Positions 7,240-14,868 of a stretch of 25,606 nt of DNA are shown here, one piece after another. Source of the DNA: Chloroflexota bacterium (GTDB taxonomy: Bacteria; Chloroflexota; Limnocylindria; Limnocylindrales; CSP1-4); assembly GCA_021789355.1 (NCBI GenBank), contig JAJYJR010000017.1, positions 1 through 25,606 of the forward strand, in the 5' to 3' direction. The first letter of the stretch is position 1. Every line of letters starts with the position of its first letter. The translations under genes were made by a program, and so were the position numbers. Under the pieces are notes generated by a model, which ran no database searches, was not told the origin of the DNA, and saw nothing but the letters and a program-made list of their open reading frames with translations.

Positions 7240-9132
7240 TCACGAGGCGGGCTGAACGAGCGCCGGACCAGGTTCCTCCCGGAGGCGTCGCGGCGTGAAC
7301 CGGCGTAGCCGCAGGGCGTTGGAGACCACGGTCACCGAGCTCAGGGCCATCGCCGCGGCCGCGAGGATCGGGTCAAGCAAGATGCCCGTGAATGATGACA
7401 GCGAGGCCCAGCCGGCGAAGGTCGGCGACGGCCACGGCCGACCCCGGCTTCAGCGTGTCGGCGACTCCGATGACCGCGAGCGGTCGACCATCGATCGCGA
7501 CTTGGACCGGCGTCGTGCCATCCGCGGCGAGTCGTTCGGCCGCCGCCGCGAGCAGCGTGCCCCCGCACCGACGAAGCCCGGGCGACCGACGGTGACCGCG
7601 CGGCCGTCGATGACCGCCCGAACGCCCTGGCCGGCGACCGCCTCGAAGTGGCCTGCTTCGCGCACCTCGAGCCGACGCTCATCGCGCACATGGCGGATGA
7701 TCGCCGCGACGAGGGCGAGGAGCTCGTCTTCAGGGGGCGCATCTGGGGCGCGGATGACATCGGTCACGCGCGGCTGGCCCTCGGTGAGGGTGCCGGTCCT
7801 GTCGATCACGACGGCTCGAACCGTGTGCAGGCGCTCCAGCGCCTCTGCGTCGCGGAACAGGACACAGTTCTCGGCGCCCTTGCCCGTCCCGACCATGATC
7901 GCGGTCGGTGTGGCCAGACCGAGCGCACACGGGCAGGCGATGATCAGGACGGCGATCGTGTTGACCAGCGCCAAATTGAACGCGGGCGACGGGCCCAGGA
8001 CGAACCAGACGACGAACGTGAGCGCCGCGAGCCCGAGCACAACCGGCACGAACACCCCGGCCACGGTGTCCGCAAGGCGCTGGATCGGCGCTCGCGAGCC
8101 CTGTGCCTCTCGGACGAGCTTGACGATCTGGGCCAGGACGGTGTCCGCACCCACGCGCGTGGCCTCGAAGGTGAAGGAGCCCGAGCCGTTTTGAGTGCCG
8201 CCGACGACCTCGTCGCCGGGCCCCTTGCCGACGGGCATGCTCTCGCCCGTGATCATGCTCTCGTCGACCGACGAGCGACCTAGCCGCACCACGCCGTCGA
8301 CCGGGATCCTCTCGCCAGCGCGGACGAACACCAGGTCGCCACGGACGACCTGCTCGATCGGGATGTCCACTTCGGTCCCGGCTCGGATGACCCGCGCCGT
8401 GCGCGGAGCGAGCCCGATCAGCTTGCGGATCGCGTCGGACGTGCGGCTCCGCGCACGTGCCTCCAGGAAGCGGCCGAGAAGGATCAGGGTGATGATCGTC
8501 GCGGCGGTATCGAAGTAGAGCGGGAGCTTCCCATCGGTCCCGATCCCGGCGGCCCGGAAGAAGCCCGGGACGCCGATCGCGGCGAGGCTATAGGCGTATG
8601 CGGCGCTCGTCCCGACGGCCACGAGGGTGTTCATGTCGGTCGTGCGGTGGCGGAGCGCGTTGACGGCACCCCGATAGAAGGGCCAACCCCCGAAGAACTA
8701 GACCGGTGTGGCCAGGGCCAGCTGGAACCACGGGTTCGCCAAGAGGGGCGGCAGCCCCGGCGCGAGGGTCATCCGTACGAGGCCGAGGAGAATCGGCAGC
8801 GTCAGCACCGTCGCGACGGCCAGCCGCCGCTGGATGTCGGCCAGATGCCGATCGGCAAAGCTCGGCTCCTCCGCCGTCACCTCGTCGCCTCCGATTCGGT
8901 CGACCCGCGCGACGTAGCCGGCGGCCTCCACCGCGCCGGCGAGACTCGCCAAGTCGGCGAGGGCAGGATCGAAGCGGACCGTCGCGGACTCGGTCGCGAG
9001 GTTGACGTTCGCCGCCTCGACGCCCTCGACCTTCTCCAGGAAGCGGGTGATCCGCCCGACGCACGACGCGCAGGTCATCCCCTCGACGGGAAACGAAATG
9101 ATCTCGAGCGGTCCAGGCGTTGTGGCCATCAT
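7240..9132 (-). pseudogene. copA: Decayed copper-exporting P1B-type ATPase (CopA)
   Basis: The parts are clear. An N-terminal HMA domain has VEGMTCASCVGRI, and membrane helices follow. The actuator domain has [20 protein letters not shown], the ion channel [13 protein letters not shown], and the phosphorylation site [12 protein letters not shown], where the usual K of DKTGT is R. Several lesions are present. An in-frame TAG at 8698-8700 replaces a glutamine codon before [10 protein letters not shown]. The nucleotide-binding SEHP motif is missing at about 7695-7705, where the frame jumps from LLALVAAI to [10 protein letters not shown] frameshift lies at the C run 7560-7564. A large deletion near 7385-7395 joins [10 protein letters not shown] to [17 protein letters not shown], removing the TGD and GDGxND motifs. 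The tail ends at TGA 7240-7242. The start ATG 9132 overlaps the lgt stop (TAATG). It cannot be a working pump. Confidence 0.9.
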
Positions 9133-10250
9133 TACGGTGCCTTCGAAACCAGCAGGCCGCTGCGCCGCCAGGAAAACTCGCGGCGCTCGGCTCGTAGCCT
9201 CAAGAGTCCCTGCCGCACGAGGCTGTAGGCGCCGAATGCGGCGACGAACACGGCGCCCTCGATGCCCGGCACGTGGGCGAGGACGAGCGCCAGACTCACG
9301 AGCCCGAGGAGCAGGCCTGCGGCGGACTCCAGCAGCTGCGTTGGCACGCGCCGCGCGCCGATGCGCCGATCGGAGGACCAGACCCCCCAGCGAGAGGCGG
9401 TACAGCGTCCGCCGCAGCAGCCCGTGAAGAAGCACCCGATCCGCCCGATCGCGACCCCAAAGAAGATGCCGGGGGTACTGGCATCGAGGAAGGTGCCGAG
9501 CGGCAGATGGAGGGCCAGCAGCGAGAGCACCGCGACCGGCGGAGCGACGAAGACGAACCCGTCGACCGACCAGCCACCGATCCAATCGCGCCACGGGCCA
9601 GGGTGCAGGGCCGCGTACCACAGCTTCGCCGCAACCAGGCTCGCGACCAGCACGATCAGCGAAGCGATCCAGGGGCGCCCGACCGAGAGGCCCGCACGAG
9701 TGAGCAGCGCGGCCTGCGTCGCGAGAGCGACGATGATCCCGAGCGTGCCCATGGCCGGCCAGATCCCGGGCATGACCGCCGGCCTCCCGACCAGCGGGGC
9801 GAGCATCGCCCAGCGCGTTTTCACCGGGGTTCCCGTGCTCGCGGACAGAGCCCATCGGCGCCATGACCAGGATGTCGGCATCAGCGGTTCGGCGCTGATG
9901 TGGGGCCGGCGAGCCGTATGTCGGTCGCGACTGACGGAGCTCACGGGTCGGAGCAGCTCGCCCGTGACGCTCCACTCGCCGGGTGCGAGCCCGTAGATCC
10001 ACGAGGTGAGCGACACGGGGCCACTACCGGGCACGACCTGGTCGATCCTCTCCTCGTGGACGAAGGTTTCGCCTGCCTGGGACGGAGAATGGCTCCTCCC
10101 CACGCGGCGCCCCCGCAAGCGGACGGTCGCTTCATACGGCTCACCGTCGGCTCCGGGATCGAACCAGTGACTTACGACCAGCGCCTCGGGCTCGACGGCA
10201 TCGAGCGGACCGCTCTCCGCACCCGGCGGTCGTGCGTTCGCACTGGTCTC
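9132..10250 (-). CDS. lgt: Prolipoprotein diacylglyceryl transferase-like membrane protein with an N-terminal extension
   Basis: The C-terminal 250 residues look like the Lgt family: several hydrophobic helices, the GRIGCFFTGCCGG segment and VPTQLLESAAGLLLG. Lgt transfers diacylglycerol to the lipobox cysteine of prelipoproteins at the membrane. Before this lies an extension of about 130 residues rich in beta-type segments (ALVVSHWFDPGADGEPYEAT, SLTSWIYGLAPGEWSVTG), probably an extracytoplasmic domain, which plain Lgt proteins lack. The canonical Lgt histidine and arginine set is not all evident, so this may be a diverged paralogue. There is no good in-frame ATG for the extension, so the start is uncertain and a frameshift near 10250 may join it to the small frame upstream. 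Its stop overlaps the copA start, so the two were coupled. Confidence 0.7.
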   Translation of the reverse strand, partial: ETSANARPPGAESGPLDAVEPEALVVSHWFDPGADGEPYEATVRLRGRRVGRSHSPSQAGETFVHEERIDQVVPGSGPVSLTSWIYGLAPGEWSVTGELLRPVSSVSRDRHTARRPHISAEPLMPTSWSWRRWALSASTGTPVKTRWAMLAPLVGRPAVMPGIWPAMGTLGIIVALATQAALLTRAGLSVGRPWIASLIVLVASLVAAKLWYAALHPGPWRDWIGGWSVDGFVFVAPPVAVLSLLALHLPLGTFLDASTPGIFFGVAIGRIGCFFTGCCGGRCTASRWGVWSSDRRIGARRVPTQLLESAAGLLLGLVSLALVLAHVPGIEGAVFVAAFGAYSLVRQGLLRLRAERREFSWRRSGLLVSKAP

Positions 10251-10353
10251 ATTCGGCCGCGATCCGGACGGCGAGCCCGGGCTCGACCGAAGTCTGGCGC
10301 CCCTCGCCCCTGCCCCGGATCGTCGTCGTGCCACCAGTCGCCTTCCTGTCCAT
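10249..10353 (-). CDS. Short reading frame, possibly the displaced N-terminus of the lgt-like gene
   Basis: From ATG 10353 a 34-residue frame reads MDRKATGGTTTIRGRGEGRQ and ends in EPGLAVRIAAE before TGA 10249-10251. Its codon use is GC-rich at third positions, and the open frame extends upstream to WIRGHDWFDTAPEVD without a start. It abuts the open lgt frame, which lacks a good start codon. A single indel here would fuse the two. It could also be a separate tiny gene or a relic. No family is recognised. Confidence 0.3.
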   Translation of the reverse strand: MDRKATGGTTTIRGRGEGRQTSVEPGLAVRIAAE

Positions 10354-10423
10354 GTCGACCTCGGGCGCCGTGTCAAACCAGTCGTGCCCGCGTATCCAGC
10401 GAGCAGCGGGCGCCCGGAGCTAT

Positions 10424-10441
10424 CTACTATGGACAGTGTAG
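10424..10441. promoter_or_regulatory. CTAC-N10-GTAG operator candidate upstream of lgt-copA
   Basis: CTACTATGGACAGTGTAG is an inverted repeat with exact CTAC and GTAG arms ten bases apart. It lies about 70 bases ahead of the possible ATG at 10353 and just past the end of the methyltransferase gene. The same layout recurs at 12566 and 16575, suggesting one repressor, most likely the BlaI-family protein encoded at 12068-12463. Confidence 0.6.
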
Positions 10442-10445
10442 CAGT

Positions 10446-11132
10446 TCAGCCTTCGAAGCCCCCCTCCGCGTCCTCCGGTCCGACGCGGGACGGAACTGGC
10501 TTCCGGGCTTCGACGCGCTCGACGATGCCCAGACGCGACCGTTCGGCTGCGACGAGTTCGAAGCCCGCGTCCAGGACATGCGCGAGCGGGTCGCGCAGCT
10601 GATGGTCGCCCAGGGAGCGAACGGTGAGGGACTCGAGGCCCGCCTGGAGCACGCGGACGAGGCGGTGAGGGCTGCGGACGTGCTCGAGAAGCAGGAGTCG
10701 ACCGCCGGGTCGGAGCACCCGCATCGCCTCGTGGACCGCCGCTCGATCGTCGCGAATCGAGCACAGCGCGAGGCTGAACACGACCGTGTCGAATGACGCG
10801 TCCGCGAACTCCAGGGCCTCGGCATCGCCGATGTGGAGGTCGGCCTTCCGCCCGAGCGCGAGAGCACGCCGCCTCGCCCGAGCCAGCATCCGCGGGCTGA
10901 TATCCACGCCCGCCAGGCGGACCGCCGGTGCGAAGTGGCGGGCGTTGCGGCCGGTTCCGATGGCCACCTCGAGAACGTCGCCCGTCGCTCGCCCGCCGAG
11001 CCAACCGCGACCGTCACCGAGCAGAGCCCGTTCCAGCAGCAGGATCGTCGGATCGTAGGCACGCGCGGCGCGGTCCCAGGCGCGACGCGCCCGCTGGCGA
11101 TCGAACGAGGACGGCCCTCGATGATGGCTCAT
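10446..11132 (-). CDS. Class I SAM-dependent methyltransferase (UbiE-like)
   Basis: The 228-residue protein has the Rossmann-type SAM site DVLEVAIGTGRNARHFAP (motif I, about residues 52-69). It then has LAGVDISPRMLARARRRA, the acidic loop HIGDAEALEFADASFDTVVF, and LRPGGRLLLLEHVRSP, in the order found in UbiE/COQ5-like methyltransferases. The substrate is unknown; small molecules such as quinones, or metalloids, are possible. I prefer ATG 11132 (MSHHRGPSSFDRQRARRAWD) because similarity begins there, but an in-frame GTG at 11234 cannot be excluded. An operator-like repeat lies upstream at 11265-11281, which would fit control by the nearby BlaI-type repressor. The gene sits in the copper/redox cluster but nothing in it shows a metal role. 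Confidence 0.87.
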   Translation of the reverse strand: MSHHRGPSSFDRQRARRAWDRAARAYDPTILLLERALLGDGRGWLGGRATGDVLEVAIGTGRNARHFAPAVRLAGVDISPRMLARARRRALALGRKADLHIGDAEALEFADASFDTVVFSLALCSIRDDRAAVHEAMRVLRPGGRLLLLEHVRSPHRLVRVLQAGLESLTVRSLGDHQLRDPLAHVLDAGFELVAAERSRLGIVERVEARKPVPSRVGPEDAEGGFEG

Positions 11133-11264
11133 CCGGCCGGCGCCAGGATCGGTACGAAGCCCCGCCAGGCGAGCGGCGTGCCCGCGATGCGAGCCCCCGG
11201 CCGCGCAGCTGCAAATCGCGGTGCCTGTGGCCACCTGAACCCGCCTTCGATCACGGCCTGCATG

Positions 11265-11281
11265 CTACATGCCGGTAGTAG
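11265..11281. promoter_or_regulatory. Imperfect CTAC/GTAG operator candidate upstream of the methyltransferase gene
   Basis: CTAC (11265-11268) and GTAG (11278-11281) flank nine rather than ten bases; an internal GTAG at 11275 also pairs. It lies between the M56 peptidase and methyltransferase genes. It is weaker than the three exact sites but similar in sequence and in its intergenic location. Confidence 0.4.
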
Positions 11282-11349
11282 GCTGGACCACGGACGACGG
11301 CCGGGGAGTTCATCGGTGGGAGTGGACGACGAGCCCGGCAGGCGGGTCG

Positions 11350-12063
11350 CTAGCGCAGGGCGAGGAAGACGCAGGCCAGCGCCAGCGCGACCCCGGCGAA
11401 GGCCAGTCCCCACGACGCGCGGCGATCCGGCTCGAGACCGGTCGACTCACCGATCAGGGCCCGGATCCGTAGATCCGCCGCCGTCGCGAAGCCCGGGAGC
11501 GCGCCGAGCTGCGCGCCAGATGAGAGCTTGAGGAGGGCACTCGCAAGCACCGGCCGGGTCGCGCCAGCGGCGAGGGCAAAGGCATCGGCCGCGATCTCCA
11601 CACGCGCGCGTTCCCGCTCGATCCACGCTCGCCCAGTCTCCAGGTGTCGCAACCACGGCTCGAGGGTGGAGACCGCCACAATGCGGAGGGGTGCGCGGGC
11701 GAGTTGGTGGTGGCGTTCGTGGACGAGGACGGCGTGCAGCTCTGCGTCGTCGAGGCGGCCCGCCAACTCGTCGCCCCAGAAGATCCGCGGCGCCCGCAGT
11801 CCGCCGACGAACGCGGTACCGAGGCCCGGCACGAGCGCCACGCTCTGGCCGGCGATCGACCCGGGCCGCGAGAGCCGGGCGATGCCCTTGACGAGGAGCG
11901 TGTGACGGCGAGCCTCGCGAGTGAACGCAATCAAGACGGCGAACGCCAAGGTCCCCGTTGACACCATCATCACATGACCGGCCACCTGTCCCCCAGCCAT
12001 GGGTGCGAGCATGCAGCCGATGAGAGCGGCGAGCATCCCCGCCGCAAGCGCGAGTCGCGCCAT
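11350..12063 (-). CDS. M56-family (BlaR1-like) membrane metallopeptidase, short form
   Basis: A protein of about 237 residues has N-terminal membrane helices (residues 4-24 and 30-48), then the M56 domain. That domain has ALVPGLGTAFVGGLRAPRIF, the zinc site HERHH (H115-E116 and H119, within AVLVHERHHQLARAPLRI), and RVEIAADAFALAAG as the third-ligand region. A last helix ends the protein (LAFAGVALALACVFLAL). BlaR1/MecR1 peptidases sense a signal outside the cell and trigger loss of the paired BlaI/MecI repressor. This one lacks the penicillin-binding sensor domain, so the signal is unlikely to be a beta-lactam. It follows blaI directly. ATG 12063 lies five bases after the blaI stop; GTG 12087, overlapping blaI, is the alternative. 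Confidence 0.88.
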   Translation of the reverse strand: MARLALAAGMLAALIGCMLAPMAGGQVAGHVMMVSTGTLAFAVLIAFTREARRHTLLVKGIARLSRPGSIAGQSVALVPGLGTAFVGGLRAPRIFWGDELAGRLDDAELHAVLVHERHHQLARAPLRIVAVSTLEPWLRHLETGRAWIERERARVEIAADAFALAAGATRPVLASALLKLSSGAQLGALPGFATAADLRIRALIGESTGLEPDRRASWGLAFAGVALALACVFLALR

Positions 12064-12067
12064 CGGC

Positions 12068-12463
12068 TCAGCGTCCCGGTCGTTCACGGGCGAGATCCCT
12101 GAGCCGGCTCGCGACGTCGCTCTCGCCCAACGCGCTCGCGAAGCCGGCGACGGACGCTGCGCCGTAGCGCTCGATCAGTTGGTGGAGTTGCCGACGTCCG
12201 ACCTGGGCCCGCAACTCCGCCTCGTCGAGCGAGGCCGTGTATCGGTACGCGCGCGCCTCCTTGGTCCGTGTGACGTATCCCTTCTCGAAGAGGCGGACGA
12301 GGATCGTCATCGCGGTGGTGTAGGCGACCTGGCGCTCGACCGACCGGTTCAGGGCATCGAGCACGTCGCCGACCGTCTGGGGCCCATGGGCCCACAGTTC
12401 GGCCATCACGCGCCGCTCGAGGGGCCCGAGGACGTCCGGCTCGCTCCGCGTCGGCTCACTCAT
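12068..12463 (-). CDS. blaI: BlaI/MecI/CopY-family transcriptional repressor
   Basis: The 131-residue protein is the Penicillinase_R type: an N-terminal winged helix (LGPLERRVMAELWAHGPQTV, then DVLDALNRSVERQVAYTTAM, then TILVRLFEKGYVTRTKEARA) and a C-terminal dimerisation helix region (LRAQVGRRQLHQLIERYG). Members repress by binding short dyads and are released by proteolysis or by metal. No cysteine metal hook like that of CopY is present, so the neighbouring M56 peptidase is the likely trigger. A near-dyad (12473-12490) lies 10 bases ahead of ATG 12463, fitting self-control. Related dyads occur before the membrane-protein/Rieske genes, the lgt-copA genes and the TlpA-cytochrome b genes. There is no beta-lactamase in the window. 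Confidence 0.92.
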   Translation of the reverse strand: MSEPTRSEPDVLGPLERRVMAELWAHGPQTVGDVLDALNRSVERQVAYTTAMTILVRLFEKGYVTRTKEARAYRYTASLDEAELRAQVGRRQLHQLIERYGAASVAGFASALGESDVASRLRDLARERPGR

Positions 12464-12472
12464 ACGAGCATG

Positions 12473-12490
12473 CTACTACACAGGGCGTGG
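12473..12490. promoter_or_regulatory. Near-dyad operator candidate before blaI
   Basis: CTAC at 12473-12476 and GTGG at 12487-12490 are ten bases apart, one mismatch from CTAC-N10-GTAG. It ends 10-27 bases ahead of the blaI start on the minus strand, the same place the exact copy at 16575 occupies relative to the TlpA-like gene. Confidence 0.5.
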
Positions 12491-12565
12491 CAGCCAGGGC
12501 GGAAGCGGTGATGCCATCGCGGCTCCTGGCCTCCACCGCCGGGCGACACCCGTCGCAGGGGTATA

Positions 12566-12583
12566 CTACTTGCTCGGTAGTAG
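12566..12583. promoter_or_regulatory. CTAC-N10-GTAG operator candidate before the membrane-protein/Rieske genes
   Basis: CTACTTGCTCGGTAGTAG has exact CTAC and GTAG arms ten bases apart, embedded in a longer TACTAC/GTAGTA dyad. It lies about 40 bases ahead of the GTG start at 12622, in the blaI divergent intergenic region. Confidence 0.65.
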
Positions 12584-12621
12584 CTGCCAGTCAGCGACAG
12601 ACCCATCAAGCGAGGTCTCCC

Positions 12622-13023
12622 GTGAAGTTCCTTCGGGCGTGCTACAACCCACGCGTCATCGTCGCGCTCGTGGCCGTTGCCGTCGGCATCTTCCTCGTCG
12701 CCCCGGGGGCGATCGTCGTCGCGGCGCCCTTCCTGTTCCTGGCGATCTGTCCGCTATCGATGCTCGTCACGATGCGGACGATGGGCGGGATGGAGAAGAT
12801 GGACCGCTCGCAGCCGACCGAGCCGACCGGGGAACCGGCTCCAGCGCCGAGCGCCGTCCCGGCTGACCCAGCGGCCGCACTCCGCGCCCAGCTTGCGGCG
12901 GCACAGGCCGAGCAGTGGCGGCTCGTTGACGAACTCGCGCGGCTCGATCGCGAAGCGAACCCGGTCCACAATGCGACCAGCTCCCTTCCAGAGATGGGTC
13001 ACCGTGCCGCGGAGGCTCGCTAG
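12622..13023 (+). CDS. Small membrane protein with methionine-rich segment (DUF2933-like)
   Basis: The 133-residue product starts at GTG 12622 (VKFLRACYNPRVIVALVAVA), with GAGG six bases upstream. Two hydrophobic stretches follow (IVALVAVAVGIFLVAPGAIV and VAAPFLFLAICPLSMLVTM). A methionine-rich piece (MRTMGGMEKM) and a proline- and alanine-rich hydrophilic tail with a short coiled coil (LRAQLAAAQAEQWRLVDELA) come next. The FLFLAICPLSMLVTM segment recalls small DUF2933-type proteins often found in copper resistance clusters, but this similarity is short. It is led by an operator-like dyad and followed by the Rieske gene 15 bases on. A Cu(I)-related role is plausible but unproven. Confidence 0.65.
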   Translation: MKFLRACYNPRVIVALVAVAVGIFLVAPGAIVVAAPFLFLAICPLSMLVTMRTMGGMEKMDRSQPTEPTGEPAPAPSAVPADPAAALRAQLAAAQAEQWRLVDELARLDREANPVHNATSSLPEMGHRAAEAR

Positions 13024-13038
13024 AGCGGGGGCCAGGTG

Positions 13039-13716
13039 ATGGGGAACTGGCGCCTCGAACCCGAGGCCAACCCTCGCGTGCTAACCCGGGCGGCGCTCGA
13101 CGAGCTTCGGGTGCGGCCGACCAGCTGGCCTCTCCCGGCGCACGCTTGCTGCGTCGCTCGATCGGCGCGGCCGTCGGCCTTTGGCTGACCGAACTTCGTC
13201 GGCGGGACGCTCGGCTTTCTCGGGCCCAACCTCGCGGGCGGATTCGGGGGCGTTCTGACGCTGGGCACGATCGAGGATGCGGCAAAGACCATGGACGCGC
13301 AGGGCACCTCGTTCAAGGACGGCGCACCGGCCCACTTCCCCGAGGCGCGCGCCTTCATCATGCTCGTCGACCCCGACCGCTACGAGTTCGTCCCCGGCGC
13401 GAGCCCCGAAGGGTCCGGCGCGGCCACCAACGTGCGGACCCTCTATCAGCGCTGCACGCACCTCGGCTGCACGCCGAACTTCTGTGCCACGAACTTCTGG
13501 TTCGAGTGTCCCTGCCACGGTTCGCGCTACGACCGGCTCGGGATCAAGGTGCTGGGCCTGGGACCCGCGCCGCGCAGCCTGGACCGCTTCGCCTCGACCG
13601 TTGACGCGAAGGGCGTCCTCACGCTCGACACCGGCAAGATCACCCTCGGGCCGCTGCCGATCGCCCTCGGCCAGCCGGGCGTGATCCCGCCCAAGTCACC
13701 CCTCAGCTGCCTGTAG
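13039..13716 (+). pseudogene. Rieske [2Fe-2S] protein (QcrA-like), N-terminal region frameshifted
   Basis: The C-terminal part is clear and in one frame. TLYQRCTHLGCTPNFCATNF and FECPCHGSRYDRLG give the C-x-H and C-x2-H ligands of the Rieske cluster, and the end is LGQPGVIPPKSPLSCL. This subunit passes electrons from quinol to cytochrome c or b6f-type partners. Upstream, MGNWRLEPEANPRVLTRAAL (from ATG 13039), LLRRSIGAAVGLWLTE (anchor helix) and FVGGTLGFLGPNLAGGFGGV lie in different frames. At least two indels are needed, one between about 13118 and 13146 and one extra C near 13194. An internal in-frame ATG at 13291 would give only the soluble domain without an anchor. Unlike usual qcrAB operons it converges on the cytochrome b gene. 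Confidence 0.85.
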
Positions 13717-13890
13717 AGGCCGGATCCGGTCGGCGGCACAGGAACGTCGAGCACCACGCGCGGGCACTCGCCGCGGGCCCCCACCCCACGAAGCGGGTGC
13801 GCCAGCTGGGCGTCGAAGAAGTCGAGCGGCAGGTCGCCGAACGCGCGATCCTGGACACCCGATTGAGTCCACCGAAGCTGCCAGCGGTGA

Positions 13891-14868
13891 TCACCCCGGA
13901 TGGCCGGATCGTTCGCCCGTGTGGCGCGTCTTGCGGTAATACCCCCGCCAGATGAGGCGGTAGATCGGGATCCAGCGCGGGATGTCGCGCAGGATCGGAA
14001 TGAACGGCACGAGCGCCAGCACCCCCGTCAGGACGACCATGAGGAGGACGACGACGAGGTCCGCGTTCGGGGCCGTGTTGAACGGCGGGATCTGGTACCA
14101 GAACGTGTAGAGCCAGAGCCACGTCTGGCCGGGATAGCTGCCGGTCTCGTTCATCATGCCCCACTGGTCCCCCGTGAGGTGCTCCTGCGCCGCGAGGCCG
14201 GAGAGGTAGCTGCCGTCGCCCATGAAGAGCAGCGGCCGGGTGAAGTCCGTCTCATAGAGGTGGCCGCTCTGGAGGAGCAGCCCGTCGAGGCCGCCCGTGC
14301 GCGCGATCGCGAGCAGTCTGGCCATGAGCGTCGGCACCGGCCCGTAGTCCCCGGCCGCCACCGTCACCTGGCCGTCCGCGACGTGCGCGCTGCCGAGCGC
14401 CTTGGTGTACGCGGCGAGCCACGCGCCGCGCCGGTCGGCGCTCGCCCCATCATAGGTGGCCAGGGCCGACACGAGGGCCGGGTCGCCGGGAGTGGCGAGC
14501 GAGAGGGGGTGGAGGACGAACTCCTGGGCGGTGTCGATGCGCGTGCTCACGCCCGCCCATTCAGCCGGCGCGAACGGCCCGATCGCCTGAGCGACGCCCG
14601 GCGTGGCGGTGTACGGCGGACCGTACTGGGCCGTCCCGCTCTGGCCGGCGAGCTCGGCGGTGGCGGTCGTGACGAAGTCGACGGGATCGGCTTGGGCCCA
14701 CTGCTCGATCGTGACCGGCGGCGTGTCCGGGGACGAGAGGACGCTCGCCAGCGCGACGACGAGGACCGCGGTCGCGGCGAGAGCGAGGGCCAGCTCCTTC
14801 AAGAGGTCGTAGGGAACCATCCGGATGCCGGCGTAGTAGCGCGCCTGGGGATCGGCGGCGCCGGTCAT
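13891..14868 (-). CDS. Unrecognised membrane-anchored extracytoplasmic protein downstream of cytochrome b
   Basis: The 325-residue protein starts at ATG 14868, overlapping the cytochrome b stop (ATGA). A cytoplasmic start (MTGAADPQARYYAGIRMVPY) precedes helix one (LALALAATAVLVVALASVL). A large soluble part of about 220 residues follows, rich in alanine, threonine and glycine (VTIEQWAQADPVDFVTTATA, IDTAQEFVLHPLSLA, FTRPLLFMGDGSYLSG). A second helix (DLVVVLLMVVLTGVLALVPF) leads to a basic tail (IPRWIPIYRLIWRGYYRKTR). No CxxCH heme motif and no cysteine pair is seen. Its position after cytochrome b suggests an accessory or replacement subunit of a quinol-oxidising complex, perhaps standing in for the missing C-terminal half of cytochrome b. 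I do not recognise a named family. Confidence 0.75.
   Translation of the reverse strand: MTGAADPQARYYAGIRMVPYDLLKELALALAATAVLVVALASVLSSPDTPPVTIEQWAQADPVDFVTTATAELAGQSGTAQYGPPYTATPGVAQAIGPFAPAEWAGVSTRIDTAQEFVLHPLSLATPGDPALVSALATYDGASADRRGAWLAAYTKALGSAHVADGQVTVAAGDYGPVPTLMARLLAIARTGGLDGLLLQSGHLYETDFTRPLLFMGDGSYLSGLAAQEHLTGDQWGMMNETGSYPGQTWLWLYTFWYQIPPFNTAPNADLVVVLLMVVLTGVLALVPFIPILRDIPRWIPIYRLIWRGYYRKTRHTGERSGHPG

Noticed and set aside
8698..8700. Reassigned TAG codon (recoding) to rescue copA
   Set aside because: TAG serves as an ordinary stop in other genes here (for example the genes ending at 6356 and 4980), and copA has further fatal lesions.
13717..13890. Possible gene between the Rieske gene and the 325-residue protein
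   Set aside because: Open frames exist on both strands, but none has a start, ribosome site or family similarity; the best one runs antisense into the Rieske gene.
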